From positions 124,001 to 188,000 of the forward strand of contig JAEZFW010000017.1 in the NCBI GenBank assembly GCA_023417315.1: a DNA stretch of 64,000 nucleotides, read 5' to 3'. Every line of letters begins with the position of its first letter. Position 1 is the stretch's first letter. This DNA is from Pseudomonadota bacterium (lineage in GTDB: Bacteria; Pseudomonadota; Gammaproteobacteria; Steroidobacterales; Steroidobacteraceae). The notes beneath the pieces are model-generated. The model worked only from the letters and a program-made list of their open reading frames with translations. It was not told where the DNA came from and did not search any database. The position numbers were made by a program, and so were the translations under genes. Below, in pieces: positions 17,240-26,482 of this stretch.

Positions 17240-18186
17240 TTGCTAACCGCCACACGCAACTCGCGCGGCAAACTGAAGACGATGTTCTCGGGTTGGCCGA
17301 CGAGGTCGATCGGCGCGGCACCGCCCCACTCTCGAATACGCTGCACGACCCGTTCGACGAGTACCTCCGGTGCCGAGGCACCGGCTGTGATACCGACCGC
17401 TTGCTTACCTTCGAACCACTCGCGACGCAGATCCTCGGGACCGTCGACGAGATAGCCGGGGATGCCCGCCTTCTCCGCAATCTCACGCAGGCGATTCGAA
17501 TTCGAGCTCGACGGCGAGCCCACCACGAGGATGATGTCGCATTGCTCGACGAGTCTCTTCACCGCGTCTTGCCGATTCTGCGTTGCATAGCAGATATCTT
17601 CCTTTCGCGGGCTCGCAAGGCTCGGAAAGCGCGCTCGCAAGGCATCGACGACGCGTTGCGTGTCGTCCACCGACAGCGTCGTCTGCGTGACGAATGCAAG
17701 ACGCTCAGGTTCTCGCACCTCGAGCTGCGCGACATCCTCCGGTGTTTCGACCAGAAGGATCTGACCGCCCATGGAAGTATCGAACTGCCCCATCGTGCCT
17801 TCGACTTCGGGATGGCCTTCGTGGCCGATGAGGATGACCTCTCGACCTTCCCGCGCATAACGGGATACCTCCATGTGCACCTTCGTCACGAGTGGGCACG
17901 TCGCATCGAAGACCTTGAGCGCACGTCGACGCGCTTCTTCCTGAACTGCCCGCGACACGCCGTGAGCACTGAAGATCACTGTCGCATCGTCAGGGACTTC
18001 GTCGAGCTCATCGACAAAGACCGCACCGAGACTGCGCAGGCGATCGACGACGTACTTGTTGTGCACGACTTCATGCCGCACGTAGATCGGCGCACCGAAC
18101 AGCTCGATCGCGCGCTCGACGATGTCGATCGCTCGATCGACGCCGGCACAAAAGCCCCGCGGATTAGCCAGAAGGATTTTCATCAA
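17221..18186 (-). CDS. ispH: 4-hydroxy-3-methylbut-2-enyl diphosphate reductase
   Basis: Last enzyme of the MEP isoprenoid pathway, yielding IPP and DMAPP. The three cluster-binding cysteines are Cys13 (NPRGFCAG), Cys97 (FDATCPLV) and Cys199 (DICYATQNRQ). HEVVHN, GHEGHPEV and the SSSNSNRL substrate loop are present. 321 residues, normal length. It overlaps the lspA stop by 4 nt, as is common in gammaproteobacteria. The C-terminal VTGDA and its stop codon are encoded by a GTGACGG repeat arm. Confidence 0.98.
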   Translation of the reverse strand: MMKILLANPRGFCAGVDRAIDIVERAIELFGAPIYVRHEVVHNKYVVDRLRSLGAVFVDELDEVPDDATVIFSAHGVSRAVQEEARRRALKVFDATCPLVTKVHMEVSRYAREGREVILIGHEGHPEVEGTMGQFDTSMGGQILLVETPEDVAQLEVREPERLAFVTQTTLSVDDTQRVVDALRARFPSLASPRKEDICYATQNRQDAVKRLVEQCDIILVVGSPSSSNSNRLREIAEKAGIPGYLVDGPEDLRREWFEGKQAVGITAGASAPEVLVERVVQRIREWGGAAPIDLVGQPENIVFSLPRELRVAVSKVTGDA

Positions 18187-18722
18187 TCGACAGCTCGCTG
18201 TTCACCCTTGCTCTTCTGTCCGCTTTCCCGGAAGGAGTCGAGCAACACGCAGCCCGCGCCGATGGAAATGGCCGTATCCGCCACGTTGAAGGCGGGGAAG
18301 TAATGCGGGCCCCAATGGAAGTAGATGAAATCCACGACATAGCCGTGCATGACACGGTCGATGACGTTGCCGAGCGCACCGCCCAGCACCAACGACAAGC
18401 CTACTGCGAGCAAGATCTGCTCGGCCCGAATTCGGCGTAGCCACACCATCAACACGACGCTCACGACGAGCGCGAGCGTGATGAAGAACCAACGCTGCCA
18501 GCCGCCGGCTTGCGCAAGGATGCTGAATGCCGCACCCGTGTTCTCGAGATAGACGATATCCAGAATCGGTAATAACTGGATCGTGTCGCTCAGCTTCACA
18601 GTGTTCACGACGAGCGCCTTCGTCGCCTGATCGATGATCACGACGAAGAACGATAGCCACAACCAATTGCTCGCCCCTCGGGTGGGCGTGAACCAAACGC
18701 GCGAAATCGGATTGCTAGTCAT
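18183..18722 (-). CDS. lspA: Lipoprotein signal peptidase
   Basis: Inner-membrane aspartyl protease that cleaves prolipoprotein signal peptides after diacylglyceryl transfer. Four transmembrane helices. The catalytic aspartates lie in GNVIDRVMHGYVVDF and FNVADTAISIGA. 179 residues. Translationally coupled to ispH by a 4-nt overlap; ileS lies upstream beyond a repeat element. Confidence 0.98.
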   Translation of the reverse strand: MTSNPISRVWFTPTRGASNWLWLSFFVVIIDQATKALVVNTVKLSDTIQLLPILDIVYLENTGAAFSILAQAGGWQRWFFITLALVVSVVLMVWLRRIRAEQILLAVGLSLVLGGALGNVIDRVMHGYVVDFIYFHWGPHYFPAFNVADTAISIGAGCVLLDSFRESGQKSKGEQRAVD

Positions 18723-18730
18723 AGATGTAG

Positions 18731-18830
18731 AAGTGACGAGGTGACGAGGTGACGTAGTGATGAAGTGACGACGTCGGACAAGATATCGACCCCTGGTTCT
18801 GGAAACGCAGACTTCGTCACTTCGTGTCTT
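18731..18830. repeat. Micro-repeat palindrome, GTGACGAG type (lspA-ileS)
   Basis: Left arm 18731-18774: AGTGACGAGGTGACGAGG units. Right arm 18808-18830: GACTTCGTCACTTCGTG. The loop contains GGTTCTGG (18795-18802). Related to the 9680-9831 element. Confidence 0.82.
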
Positions 18831-18834
18831 TTCT

Positions 18835-21645
18835 CTAAGTCCATCGTCTCTCCTCGCCCGAACCGCTCACGTTGGTAACGCAGCGGCCGCAGATTTCAGG
18901 ATGATCGGCATGAGCGCCGACGTCGGGACGCTTATGCCAACAACGAATGCATTTCGCAGCCTCCGTTGCGCGCACGACGATCCAAGACGCGTTGCGCTCA
19001 CCCTCTTCCGCCGCGACGGCGTTCTCGGGCCGCTCGCTCGCCCGATGCACTCGAGCCTCGGAGGTGATGAAGACGAAGCGCAGCTCTTCGCCGAAGCGCT
19101 GGAGTGTCGCGAGCAAGTCGCCGCTGCAATAAAGGTCGATCTCGGCATCCAAGGGCGCGCCGATCGCGCCGGTGTTGCGGAGCTTCTCGAGCTCGCGCGC
19201 AACCGCACCGCGCAGCGCGAGAATCGAATCCCAATCGATCGCAGGTGCCCGCTTCGCATCCTCCGGCAACGTGCACCACGTTTCGAAGAAGACGGACTTT
19301 GCGCGTTGACCCGGCATATAGCGCCACATCTCATCTGCGGTGAACGATAGGATCGGCGCAAGCCATCGCGCCATCGACTCGATGATCCAGAACATGGCCG
19401 TTTGAGCGGAGCGTCTCGGGTGACTTCCCGCGGGCGTCGTGTAAAGACGATCCTTCAGCACATCCAAGTAGAAACCGCCGAGATCGACGCTGCAGAAGTT
19501 GTGGACCTTCTGGTAGATCAGGTGGAACTGATAATTGCGGTACGCCTCGAGTACTTCGCCTTGCAACTGCTCGGTGCGCCACAGCGCCCACTGATCGAGC
19601 GCGACGAGATCCGCGATCGGCACCTGATCCTTCGCCGGGTCGAATCCGGCCAGGTTGCCGAGCAGAAAGCGCGCGGTGTTGCGAATGCGGCGATAAGATT
19701 CCGCGACGCGCTTCAAGATCTCATCCGACAAGCTCATCTCGTTCGCGTAGTCGGTCGCTGCAACCCACAACCGCAAGACATCCGCGCCCAGCGTGCCGAC
19801 GACTTTCTGCGGCACGATCACATTGCCGAGCGACTTCGACATCTTGCGGCCCTTGTCATCGATCGTGAATCCATGCGTGAGCACCGCGCGATACGGGGCG
19901 CGCGCATACATGGCGGCCGACGTGAGCAGCGAAGAATGGAACCACCCACGATGCTGATCCGACCCTTCTAGATAAAGATCGGCGGGCGCGGTGATCTCGG
20001 GGCGAATCGTCGAGACACAGTGATGCATCACCCCCGAATCGAACCATACGTCCATGATGTCCGTGACCTTCTCGTAATCCTGAGCCTCTGCCCCGAGCAC
20101 ATCGACAGGATCCAAGTCGAACCAGGCATCGATGCCACCCTTCTCGACGCGCTCGGCAATAGTTTCGAGCAGCTCAGCAGAACGTGCATGAAGCTCGCCC
20201 GTGCCACGATGAGTGAACAATGCGATCGGCACGCCCCACGCGCGTTGCCGAGAGATACACCAATCGGGCCGTTCCGCGATCATGTTGCCGATGCGGCTCT
20301 CGCCCCAACCCGGCATCCATTTCACTTTCGCGATCTCTGCGAGCGCAGTGCGCCGCAGGTTGGCTTGCTCCATTCCGATGAACCACTGAGCCGTGGCTCG
20401 GAAGATCACGGGAGTCTTATGTCGCCAACAATGGGGATACTGGTGGCGAAGCGGCTCCTCTTTCAACAGGCGGCCACGCTCGGCCAACACCGCAACGACG
20501 TGCTTGTTCGCATCGAATACGCGCTCGCCTTCGAACAACGGGGTACCGGCGACGAAGCGGCCATCGCTTCCGACCGGATTATCGATCTTGAGTTTGTACT
20601 TGAGTCCGACGACGTAGTCTTCTTGACCGTGACCGGGTGCGGTATGCACGGCGCCCGTGCCTGCATCGAGCGTCACGTGCTCGCCCAAGATCACAGGCAC
20701 CGTTCGTTCGTAGAACGGGTGCTGCAGAAGCACGCCCTCCAATTGCGCACCCTTCGCTTCTGCAATGCGCTTCGACTCCGCCAATCCCGCGCGTGCGAGC
20801 ACCTGATCTGCAAGCTCGCTCGCCAACACGAGGAGCTCCGAACCGGTGTCGAGCAACGCATAGCTCAAGTCCGCGCCCAACGCGACCGCCTGGTTCGCTG
20901 GCAAGGTCCACGGCGTCGTCGTCCAGATCACGACGTTCGCTTCCGTGCGTGGCGCTCGCGAGATGCCGAACCGCTGCACGAGATCGTCGAGATTGCGCAC
21001 GGCGAATCTCACATCGATCGCCGGCGAGGTTCTCTCCTCGTACTCCACTTCGGCTTCGGCCAACGCGGAGCGGCAATCGAGACACCAGTGCACGGGCTTC
21101 AAACCCTTGTACACGTGCCCGTTGCGAAGGATCTTTGCGAACGCACGTAACTGCTCAGCCTCATAAGCCGGCTGCATCGTCATGTACGGACGATCCCAAT
21201 CGCCCATGACTCCTAGGCGTTTGAAGTCGGTCCGCTGCGCATCCACCTGCTGCATCGCGTACTCGCGACACGCCTGTCTGAAAGCACGGGGTTCCAGCGT
21301 TTTCACTTCCTTGCCGCGCGCCTTCTCGATCTGATGCTCGATCGGCAAGCCGTGACAATCCCAGCCCGGAACGTAGGGCGCGTCGTAGCCATCCAAGCTG
21401 CGCGACTTCACGACGATGTCCTTCAACACTTTGTTGATCGCGTGACCCAGATGGATCGCGCCGTTCGCATAGGGCGGACCATCCGCGAGAATGAACGTCG
21501 GCCGACCACGTGCGATCTCACGGAGCTTCCCGTAGATATCGTTTTCTTCCCACCAGCGCAGCATGTCCGGCTCGCGACGAGCCAAGTCCGCCTTCATGGG
21601 GAAGTCGGTCTGCGGAAGATTGATGGTGCTTTTGTAGTCGGCCAT
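18835..21645 (-). CDS. ileS: Isoleucyl-tRNA synthetase
   Basis: Class I aminoacyl-tRNA synthetase of 936 residues. The HIGH signature appears as HLGH (65-68) in PPYANGAIHLGHA, and KMSKSLGNVI lies near residue 600. The CP1 editing domain is present, and a C-terminal zinc finger has CIRCWHKR...CGRC. Bacterial IleS type 1. ATG 21645 gives the usual MADYKSTINLP start. Operon order murJ-ribF-ileS-lspA-ispH. Confidence 0.98.
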   Translation of the reverse strand: MADYKSTINLPQTDFPMKADLARREPDMLRWWEENDIYGKLREIARGRPTFILADGPPYANGAIHLGHAINKVLKDIVVKSRSLDGYDAPYVPGWDCHGLPIEHQIEKARGKEVKTLEPRAFRQACREYAMQQVDAQRTDFKRLGVMGDWDRPYMTMQPAYEAEQLRAFAKILRNGHVYKGLKPVHWCLDCRSALAEAEVEYEERTSPAIDVRFAVRNLDDLVQRFGISRAPRTEANVVIWTTTPWTLPANQAVALGADLSYALLDTGSELLVLASELADQVLARAGLAESKRIAEAKGAQLEGVLLQHPFYERTVPVILGEHVTLDAGTGAVHTAPGHGQEDYVVGLKYKLKIDNPVGSDGRFVAGTPLFEGERVFDANKHVVAVLAERGRLLKEEPLRHQYPHCWRHKTPVIFRATAQWFIGMEQANLRRTALAEIAKVKWMPGWGESRIGNMIAERPDWCISRQRAWGVPIALFTHRGTGELHARSAELLETIAERVEKGGIDAWFDLDPVDVLGAEAQDYEKVTDIMDVWFDSGVMHHCVSTIRPEITAPADLYLEGSDQHRGWFHSSLLTSAAMYARAPYRAVLTHGFTIDDKGRKMSKSLGNVIVPQKVVGTLGADVLRLWVAATDYANEMSLSDEILKRVAESYRRIRNTARFLLGNLAGFDPAKDQVPIADLVALDQWALWRTEQLQGEVLEAYRNYQFHLIYQKVHNFCSVDLGGFYLDVLKDRLYTTPAGSHPRRSAQTAMFWIIESMARWLAPILSFTADEMWRYMPGQRAKSVFFETWCTLPEDAKRAPAIDWDSILALRGAVARELEKLRNTGAIGAPLDAEIDLYCSGDLLATLQRFGEELRFVFITSEARVHRASERPENAVAAEEGERNASWIVVRATEAAKCIRCWHKRPDVGAHADHPEICGRCVTNVSGSGEERRWT

Positions 21646-21647
21646 TA

Positions 21648-21786
21648 GCAGTTGACGGTTGACGGTTGACGGTTGACGGCCAGAGAGATTTCGTCGCCTG
21701 GCTCTGTCGCGTTAGCAAGATTCATGGTCGATGAGCTACTTCTACTCCGGTTCTGACTGTCAACGGTCAACTATCAACCGTCAACT
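21648..21786. repeat. Micro-repeat palindrome, GTTGACG type (ileS-ribF)
   Basis: Left arm 21648-21680: four AGTTGACGG/GGTTGAC units ending GCCAGAG. Right arm 21749-21786: GGTTCTGACTGTCAACGG... ending in the ribF stop codon, so TGA of ribF is part of the arm. Confidence 0.88.
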
Positions 21787-22710
21787 GCTCGCCAGGATCT
21801 GCCTGGCGAGCTCCGCATCGCGCTGCATTTGCTCGACGAGGGCATTCAAGCTTGGAAACCACTGCTCATCGCGCAAACGCGCGATGAAATCGACGTGCAA
21901 GTACTCGCGATACAAATCGCCGTCGAAATCGAAGACGTGCGCTTCGAGCAACAGCTCGCGGCCATTGACCGCAGGCCTCGTGCCAAGACTTGCGACGGCT
22001 GGCGCGTTCTTAAACGGTCCGCCCGATACGCGCACAGCGAACACGCCTTGAAGCGGTGTCGTGCGTCGGTGCAGCCGCAGGTTAGCCGTCGGAAACCCCA
22101 ACGTTCTCCCGAGCTTGCCGCCGTGAACGACTTTGCCGGTCATCCGATAGGGACGACCCAGCAGTTTCGCCGCCCCCTGCAGATCGCCGCGATTCAAGAG
22201 CTCGCGAACTTTCGAGCTACTGACTCGCTCCCCATCGATCGAGTACTGCGCGACTTCCGTGACCTCGAAACCGCACTGCGTCCCAGCGCGTACGAGCGCA
22301 TCGAAATCGCCTTTCAGGTTGCGCCCGAACTTGAAATCGTGACCGATGACGAGATGGCGAACACCGAGCTTTTCGACCAACACCCGCAGAATGAACTCGT
22401 CTGGCTCCATCGTACGCAGCCGCTCGTCGAAGCGCGCGCAAACGAAGCGGTCCACGCCGTAGGCTTCAAAGGCTTGCACCTTCTCGCGAAATCGCGTCAG
22501 GCGAGCAGGCGGATCGAGCTTGGCGAAGTATTCCCTCGGCATGGGCTCGAACGAGAGCACCGTTGCGGGCAGCGCTCGAACGTGAGCGTGCTCGCGCAAG
22601 ACCCGAATCATCTCCTGGTGCCCGCGATGGATACCATCGAAGGCGCCGATCGTCAGGACGCAGCCCCGGTGTCGCGCGCGCAAGTTGTGTAGGCCCCGAA
22701 CCACTTCCAT
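21781..22710 (-). CDS. ribF: Bifunctional riboflavin kinase / FAD synthetase
   Basis: Makes FMN and then FAD from riboflavin. The N-terminal nucleotidyltransferase domain has TIGAFDGIHRGHQEM and the GHDFKFGR block. The C-terminal kinase domain has GRPYRMTGKVVHGGKLGRTLGFPTAN in separate blocks. I chose ATG 22710 (MEVVRGLHNL), giving 309 residues; the frame is open further upstream only by reading antisense-like sequence across murJ. The stop codon lies in a GTTGACG repeat arm. Confidence 0.97.
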   Translation of the reverse strand: MEVVRGLHNLRARHRGCVLTIGAFDGIHRGHQEMIRVLREHAHVRALPATVLSFEPMPREYFAKLDPPARLTRFREKVQAFEAYGVDRFVCARFDERLRTMEPDEFILRVLVEKLGVRHLVIGHDFKFGRNLKGDFDALVRAGTQCGFEVTEVAQYSIDGERVSSSKVRELLNRGDLQGAAKLLGRPYRMTGKVVHGGKLGRTLGFPTANLRLHRRTTPLQGVFAVRVSGGPFKNAPAVASLGTRPAVNGRELLLEAHVFDFDGDLYREYLHVDFIARLRDEQWFPSLNALVEQMQRDAELARQILASS

Positions 22711-22790
22711 CGCGGCCCCGCGCTCCCAATGGTCAACCGGATGGCTGGCATTATAGGGAAGTCGTGCGGCGTTGCTCATGGCATTACGGC

Positions 22791-24374
22791 TCAGCGGGCG
22801 GCGAGCGCAGCTTGCACCTTGAACTGATGCAAACGCACGCCCAGCCCGAACAGCACCGCGAAATAGATGGCGCCTCCACCGACTACGAGCCCGGCCAGCC
22901 ACACAGCGCGATCCAGCGCCGGGGTTTGCAGCCACTGATCCAGGCTGCCCGAGAACCAGATGAGAAATCCTGCCATGGCGGCGCTCGCGGTCACGATCTT
23001 GGCGAGCAGAGCGACGCCGCCCGGATGCCGATGCAGAATGTTCTTGCGTCGTAGCCCCATATATAGGGAGGCGGCATTGAAGATCGCGCCAACACCGTTC
23101 GTGAGTGCGAGGAGTGCGTGCGCGCCTTCCGATTTGAGATTGTCCGTCGCAGCGAGCGCTGCGACGACAATCAGGTTCAAGAGCATCGTGAGCGCGAGCG
23201 CGCGCATCGCAACCTTCACGGGTCCCTTCGTGTCCTGCCGCGCGTAGTAGCCCGGCGCCAGCACTTTGATCAAGCTCCAGCCGAGCAGAGCGAACGAGAA
23301 TGCCATCAGCGCGATCTGCGTCATCTCGACGTCGAAATCGGTGAACTCGCGACGGTGATACATCGTGACCGTCAGCGGCCCCGCGATCGCAAATAACGCG
23401 ACCGAAGCCGGGATCACGATCAGACACACGAGCCGAACGGCCCACGAGAGCGTCGCAGAGAAATCGTCCGCCGATTTTTCTGCATGCTGCGCTGAGAGGC
23501 TCGGCAAGATCACCGTGGCGAGCGCGATGCTGAACACGCCGAGCGGAAATTCAACGAGTCGATCGGCGAGATAGAGCCAGGTCATGCTGCCATCGCTCAA
23601 CAACGAAGCGATGCCAGTGCTGATGATGATGCTGAGCTGACCCATCGATGAGCCGATGATCGCAGGCCCCATCAAGCGCGCGATTCGCCGCACGGCCTCA
23701 TGCTGGAAATTCCACTTCGGCAACCGAATCACCTTCAGCTTCAGCAGAGGCGGAAGAAGAATCGCAAGCTGCACGATGCCGCCGACGAATACGCCGACTG
23801 CAAGCGCCACGACAGGTTGATCGAAATACGGCGACACCCACACCGCGAATACGATCATCACGAGATTGAGCGCAACGGATGTGAATGCAGGCAACGCGAA
23901 TTGTTTGTAGCTATTGAGCACACCGCCTGCGAGCGCGGTGAGCGAGACGAACAAGACGTAAGGAAACGTCCAGCGCAGCATCTCGACTGCGAGCGGGAAC
24001 TGACCCTCCTCTTTGGTCGCGAACCCGGGCGCCGTGATGAGCACGATGACCGGCGCCGCAAGCACGCCAATCGCCGAGATCGCGATGAGCACTACACCGA
24101 GCGTGCCTGCGACGGAATCGACGAGCCCACGAACCTCTTCCGTCGAGCGCGTCGTCTTGTACTCCGCGACGACGGGCACGAACGCTTGTGAGAACGCACC
24201 TTCGGCAAACAGGCGACGCAGCAGGTTCGGGATCTGGTTCGCCAGAACGAACACCTCGAGCGCCGCCGCCGGCACCATAGAGGCGTACACGACGTCTCGC
24301 CCCAGCCCTGTGATCCGCGACAGGAGCGTAGTCAGTCCGACGACGAGCGTACTGCGAAAAAAGCCGCGGCTCAT
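22791..24374 (-). CDS. murJ: Lipid II flippase
   Basis: MOP-superfamily membrane protein that flips lipid II across the inner membrane for peptidoglycan synthesis. About 14 helices. MurJ signatures: SRITGLGRDVVYAS, the essential-arginine loop LLRRLFAEGAFSQAFVPV, and PGYYARQDTKGPVK late in the protein. 527 residues from ATG 24374 (MSRGFFRSTLVVGL). The longer frame from 24494 starts within the CGGCAGGA repeat and is not real. Divergent from rpsT, the common gammaproteobacterial arrangement. Confidence 0.97.
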   Translation of the reverse strand: MSRGFFRSTLVVGLTTLLSRITGLGRDVVYASMVPAAALEVFVLANQIPNLLRRLFAEGAFSQAFVPVVAEYKTTRSTEEVRGLVDSVAGTLGVVLIAISAIGVLAAPVIVLITAPGFATKEEGQFPLAVEMLRWTFPYVLFVSLTALAGGVLNSYKQFALPAFTSVALNLVMIVFAVWVSPYFDQPVVALAVGVFVGGIVQLAILLPPLLKLKVIRLPKWNFQHEAVRRIARLMGPAIIGSSMGQLSIIISTGIASLLSDGSMTWLYLADRLVEFPLGVFSIALATVILPSLSAQHAEKSADDFSATLSWAVRLVCLIVIPASVALFAIAGPLTVTMYHRREFTDFDVEMTQIALMAFSFALLGWSLIKVLAPGYYARQDTKGPVKVAMRALALTMLLNLIVVAALAATDNLKSEGAHALLALTNGVGAIFNAASLYMGLRRKNILHRHPGGVALLAKIVTASAAMAGFLIWFSGSLDQWLQTPALDRAVWLAGLVVGGGAIYFAVLFGLGVRLHQFKVQAALAAR

Positions 24375-24463
24375 CGCACGCGGCTCGGGAAGGGCGTTCG
24401 GTTCATGGGGTGCGAATGGTATGTGAAAGAAGGGCTTGGCGCGCGATCGCTTGTTCAAACTGG

Positions 24464-24705
24464 AAAGCCTGTCGGCAGGAAAGCCTTCCGGCAAGATAGC
24501 CTCCGGCAGGAGAGCCTCACGGCAGGACAGAATGAGATATTGGCTCTAATGGCACGACGTAGACTGCTCCACGCCAAGAGTGCGTTCCTGACAACGCCCA
24601 TGAGCCCAAACCGGATGGGCTCGGGAAGAGAGCTCCGTCTGTCCTGCCGATAGGCTTTCCTGACGCCGATAGCGCGTCCTTCCTGCCGAAGGCTTTCGTG
24701 CCGAC
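24464..24705. repeat. Micro-repeat palindrome, AAGCCTnnCGGCAGGA type (murJ-rpsT)
   Basis: Left arm 24464-24530: four 15-16-bp units AAGCCTnnCGGCAGGA ending ACAGAAT. Right arm 24637-24705: mirrored units after CGTCTGTCC. The centre holds a separate hairpin GAGCCC-AAACCGGAT-GGGCTC (24602-24622). The unit has the same design as AAGCTnnCGCTAGA at 7921-8097. It lies in the divergent promoter region. Confidence 0.85.
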
Positions 24706-24822
24706 GCCAGCTCGGCGTTCTTTTCCGCGTCCGCCCGGAGCCCGCCCTTGCGTTCAGGGCCGTAGATCGGCAGAATTCGCGGCTCTTTTTTCCGAGCGCA
24801 CAAGGCGCTGAGTGTAAGTTCC

Positions 24823-25092
24823 GTGGCCAATATCAAGTCAGCCGAAAAGCGAGCCCGTCAGACCATCAAACGTCGCGCCCATAACATGGCGCTACGCTCG
24901 CGGCTGCGTACGGCGATCAAGAGCGTCTCGAACGCCGTCAGCGCGGGCAACAAGGACGAAGCCATCGCAAATCTGAAGGCCGCCGGCCCCATCATCGATT
25001 CGATGGTGAACAAGGGCATCATTCACCGTAATAAGGCGGCTCGGCACAAGAGCCAGCTCAGCGCGCAGGTGAAGGAGCTCTCGGCGAGCTGA
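24823..25092 (+). CDS. rpsT: Ribosomal protein S20
   Basis: Small-subunit 16S rRNA-binding protein, 89 residues, ending in KELSAS. Start is GTG (24823) rather than ATG. E. coli rpsT also uses a weak start (UUG), which matters for its autoregulation, so the non-ATG start here may have the same role. Conserved blocks: MANIKSAEKRARQ, RRAHNMALRSRLRTAIK, GIIHRNKAARHKSQL. Monocistronic with its own terminator. Confidence 0.98.
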   Translation: MANIKSAEKRARQTIKRRAHNMALRSRLRTAIKSVSNAVSAGNKDEAIANLKAAGPIIDSMVNKGIIHRNKAARHKSQLSAQVKELSAS

Positions 25093-25095
25093 GAG

Positions 25096-25135
25096 GAGCT
25101 GGCTTTCGGCTAATCTGCCGCTAGCAGCGAGGCCA
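25096..25135. repeat. Half micro-repeat array, AAGCTnnCGCTAGA-like
   Basis: Just after the rpsT stop, GAGCTGGCTTTCGGCTAATCT and CCGCTAGCAGCGAGG resemble degenerate copies of the 14-bp unit of the 7921 and 57250 elements. No mirrored arm is present. Confidence 0.45.
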
Positions 25136-25147
25136 GAAGCGAATACG

Positions 25148-25178
25148 AAAAGCCGGGCTGAGCCCGGCTTTTTATTTT
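25148..25178 (+). terminator. Rho-independent terminator of rpsT
   Basis: 12-bp stem AAAAGCCGGGCT/AGCCCGGCTTTT with 1-nt formal loop followed by TTATTTT. The A-tract on the left makes it usable from the opposite (obg) side too. Confidence 0.9.
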
Positions 25179-25201
25179 CATGTGATCTTCTGGAATCGCC
25201 G

Positions 25202-26248
25202 CTACGAGTCGCTCGTTTCCACCCGTGGCTCCACTTCCGCGAGCTCTTCCAAACGGCGCATCACATCCTGGCAGAGCTGGTCGGTCCCTTGGCGCGCGAG
25301 GCCCGAGATGCGGTAGACAGGCCCTTTCCAGCGAAGCCGTCGAACGATGTCCTTGCAGCGTTTTTCCGCCTCATCGGCAGGCAGCAGGTCTAATTTATTG
25401 AGCACGAGCCAGCGTTCTTTCTTCGCGAGCTCCGCGCTGAATTTCTTCAACTCTTGAACGATCGAGCGCGCATCCTTGACGGGATCGGCATCGGGATCCG
25501 GCGGCGCCACGTCCACGAGATGCAATAGGATGCCCGTGCGCTGCAGATGCTTGAGAAAGCGAATCCCGAGACCCGCACCCTCGGCAGCTCCCTCGATGAG
25601 CCCCGGGATATCCGCCATCACGAAGCTGCGGTGCACACCCACGGAGACCACACCCAAATTGGGGTGGAGTGTGGTGAAAGGATAATCCGCCACCTTAGGC
25701 TTGGCCGCAGACACAGCGCGAATCAGGGTCGATTTGCCCGCATTGGGCAAACCGAGCAGCCCAACGTCTGCCATGACTTTGAGCTCGAGCCGCAAATCGC
25801 GTTTCTCGCCAGGCAACCCCGGCATCGCTTTGCGCGGCGTGCGGTTCGTGCTGCTCTTGAACCGAGTGTTGCCCCAGCCGCCCTTTCCGCCCTTCGCAAC
25901 GAGCAAGCGTTGACCGGCTTCGGTTACATCGCCGAGCTCTTCCTCGGTGTCGACGTCGACGACGACCGTGCCGATGGGCACCGGAATCACTAGATCTTTG
26001 CCGCCCGCACCGGTGCAGTCGCGACTGGCGCCAGGCGTGCCGTTCGGCGCGCGAAACGCTCGGTGGAAGCGAAAATCCGCGAGGGTATTGATCCCTTCTT
26101 GGCCGACTAGATAGACATCGGCGCCCTTACCGCCATCTCCGCCATCCGGTCCGCCGAAGGGAATGAACTTCTCGCGACGAAAGCTCACCGCGCCGCGACC
26201 ACCGTGGCCGGCTTGCACTTTGATGACAGCTTCGTCGACGAAACGCAT
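25202..26248 (-). CDS. obgE: Obg/CgtA GTPase, ribosome assembly
   Basis: Essential GTPase associated with 50S maturation and the stringent response. Glycine-rich Obg fold (HGGRGAVSFRREKF, GGPDGGDGGKGADV) in residues 1-158, then the G domain with Walker A GLPNAGKSTLI near 166, DIPGL (G3) and NKLD (G4). 348 residues with a short acidic tail. Downstream of rpmA in the rplU-rpmA-obg block, but a terminator and a repeat element lie between rpmA and obg, so it may have its own promoter. Confidence 0.98.
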   Translation of the reverse strand: MRFVDEAVIKVQAGHGGRGAVSFRREKFIPFGGPDGGDGGKGADVYLVGQEGINTLADFRFHRAFRAPNGTPGASRDCTGAGGKDLVIPVPIGTVVVDVDTEEELGDVTEAGQRLLVAKGGKGGWGNTRFKSSTNRTPRKAMPGLPGEKRDLRLELKVMADVGLLGLPNAGKSTLIRAVSAAKPKVADYPFTTLHPNLGVVSVGVHRSFVMADIPGLIEGAAEGAGLGIRFLKHLQRTGILLHLVDVAPPDPDADPVKDARSIVQELKKFSAELAKKERWLVLNKLDLLPADEAEKRCKDIVRRLRWKGPVYRISGLARQGTDQLCQDVMRRLEELAEVEPRVETSDS

Positions 26249-26257
26249 AGAGGACGT

Positions 26258-26371
26258 GACTCGTGATTCGTGACTAGTGATTCGTCCGCACTGGAACCGC
26301 CTTGCAGGGCGTTCCGTGTCGCTCGGCGAAGCGAATCTTACGGCCCGCGACCCGCGAATCGCTAATCACAC
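26258..26371. repeat. Micro-repeat palindrome, GTGATTCGTGACTC type (obg-rpmA)
   Basis: Left arm 26258-26284: three GTGACTCGTGATTC units. Right arm 26347-26371: ACCCGCGAATCGCTAATCAC. The same unit is used in the next element, 26755-26840, between rpmA and rplU. Confidence 0.83.
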
Positions 26372-26390
26372 GGGCTTGAATCCCGACAAC

Positions 26391-26415
26391 AAAAAGCCCC
26401 GGTCATGCCGGGGCC
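26391..26415 (-). terminator. Rho-independent terminator of rplU-rpmA
   Basis: Stem GCCCCGG/CCGGGGC (26396-26402 and 26408-26414) with loop TCATG, followed on the minus strand by TTTTTG. It lies about 70 bp after the rpmA stop. Confidence 0.88.
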
Positions 26416-26425
26416 TTCATCTGGT

Positions 26426-26462
26426 CCCCTCCCCTGCGATGCGGGGGAGGGTTTGGTGGGGG
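26426..26462. repeat. C/G-rich hairpin repeat, copy 1
   Basis: CCCCTCCCC-TGCGATGC-GGGGGAGGG followed by TTTGGTGGGGG. The reverse complement matches 56647-56684 closely. A dispersed family distinct from the micro-repeat palindromes. Confidence 0.7.
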
Positions 26463-26482
26463 CACCTTCGCGTGAGCGAGCT

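Noticed and set aside
22711..23445. Upstream extension of the ribF frame across murJ
   Set aside because: It reads an alternative frame of murJ; ribF starts at MEVVRGLHNL (22710) with normal length.
24375..24494. N-terminal extension of murJ (MPEGFPADR...)
   Set aside because: Encoded by CGGCAGGA repeat units, not by protein-like sequence.
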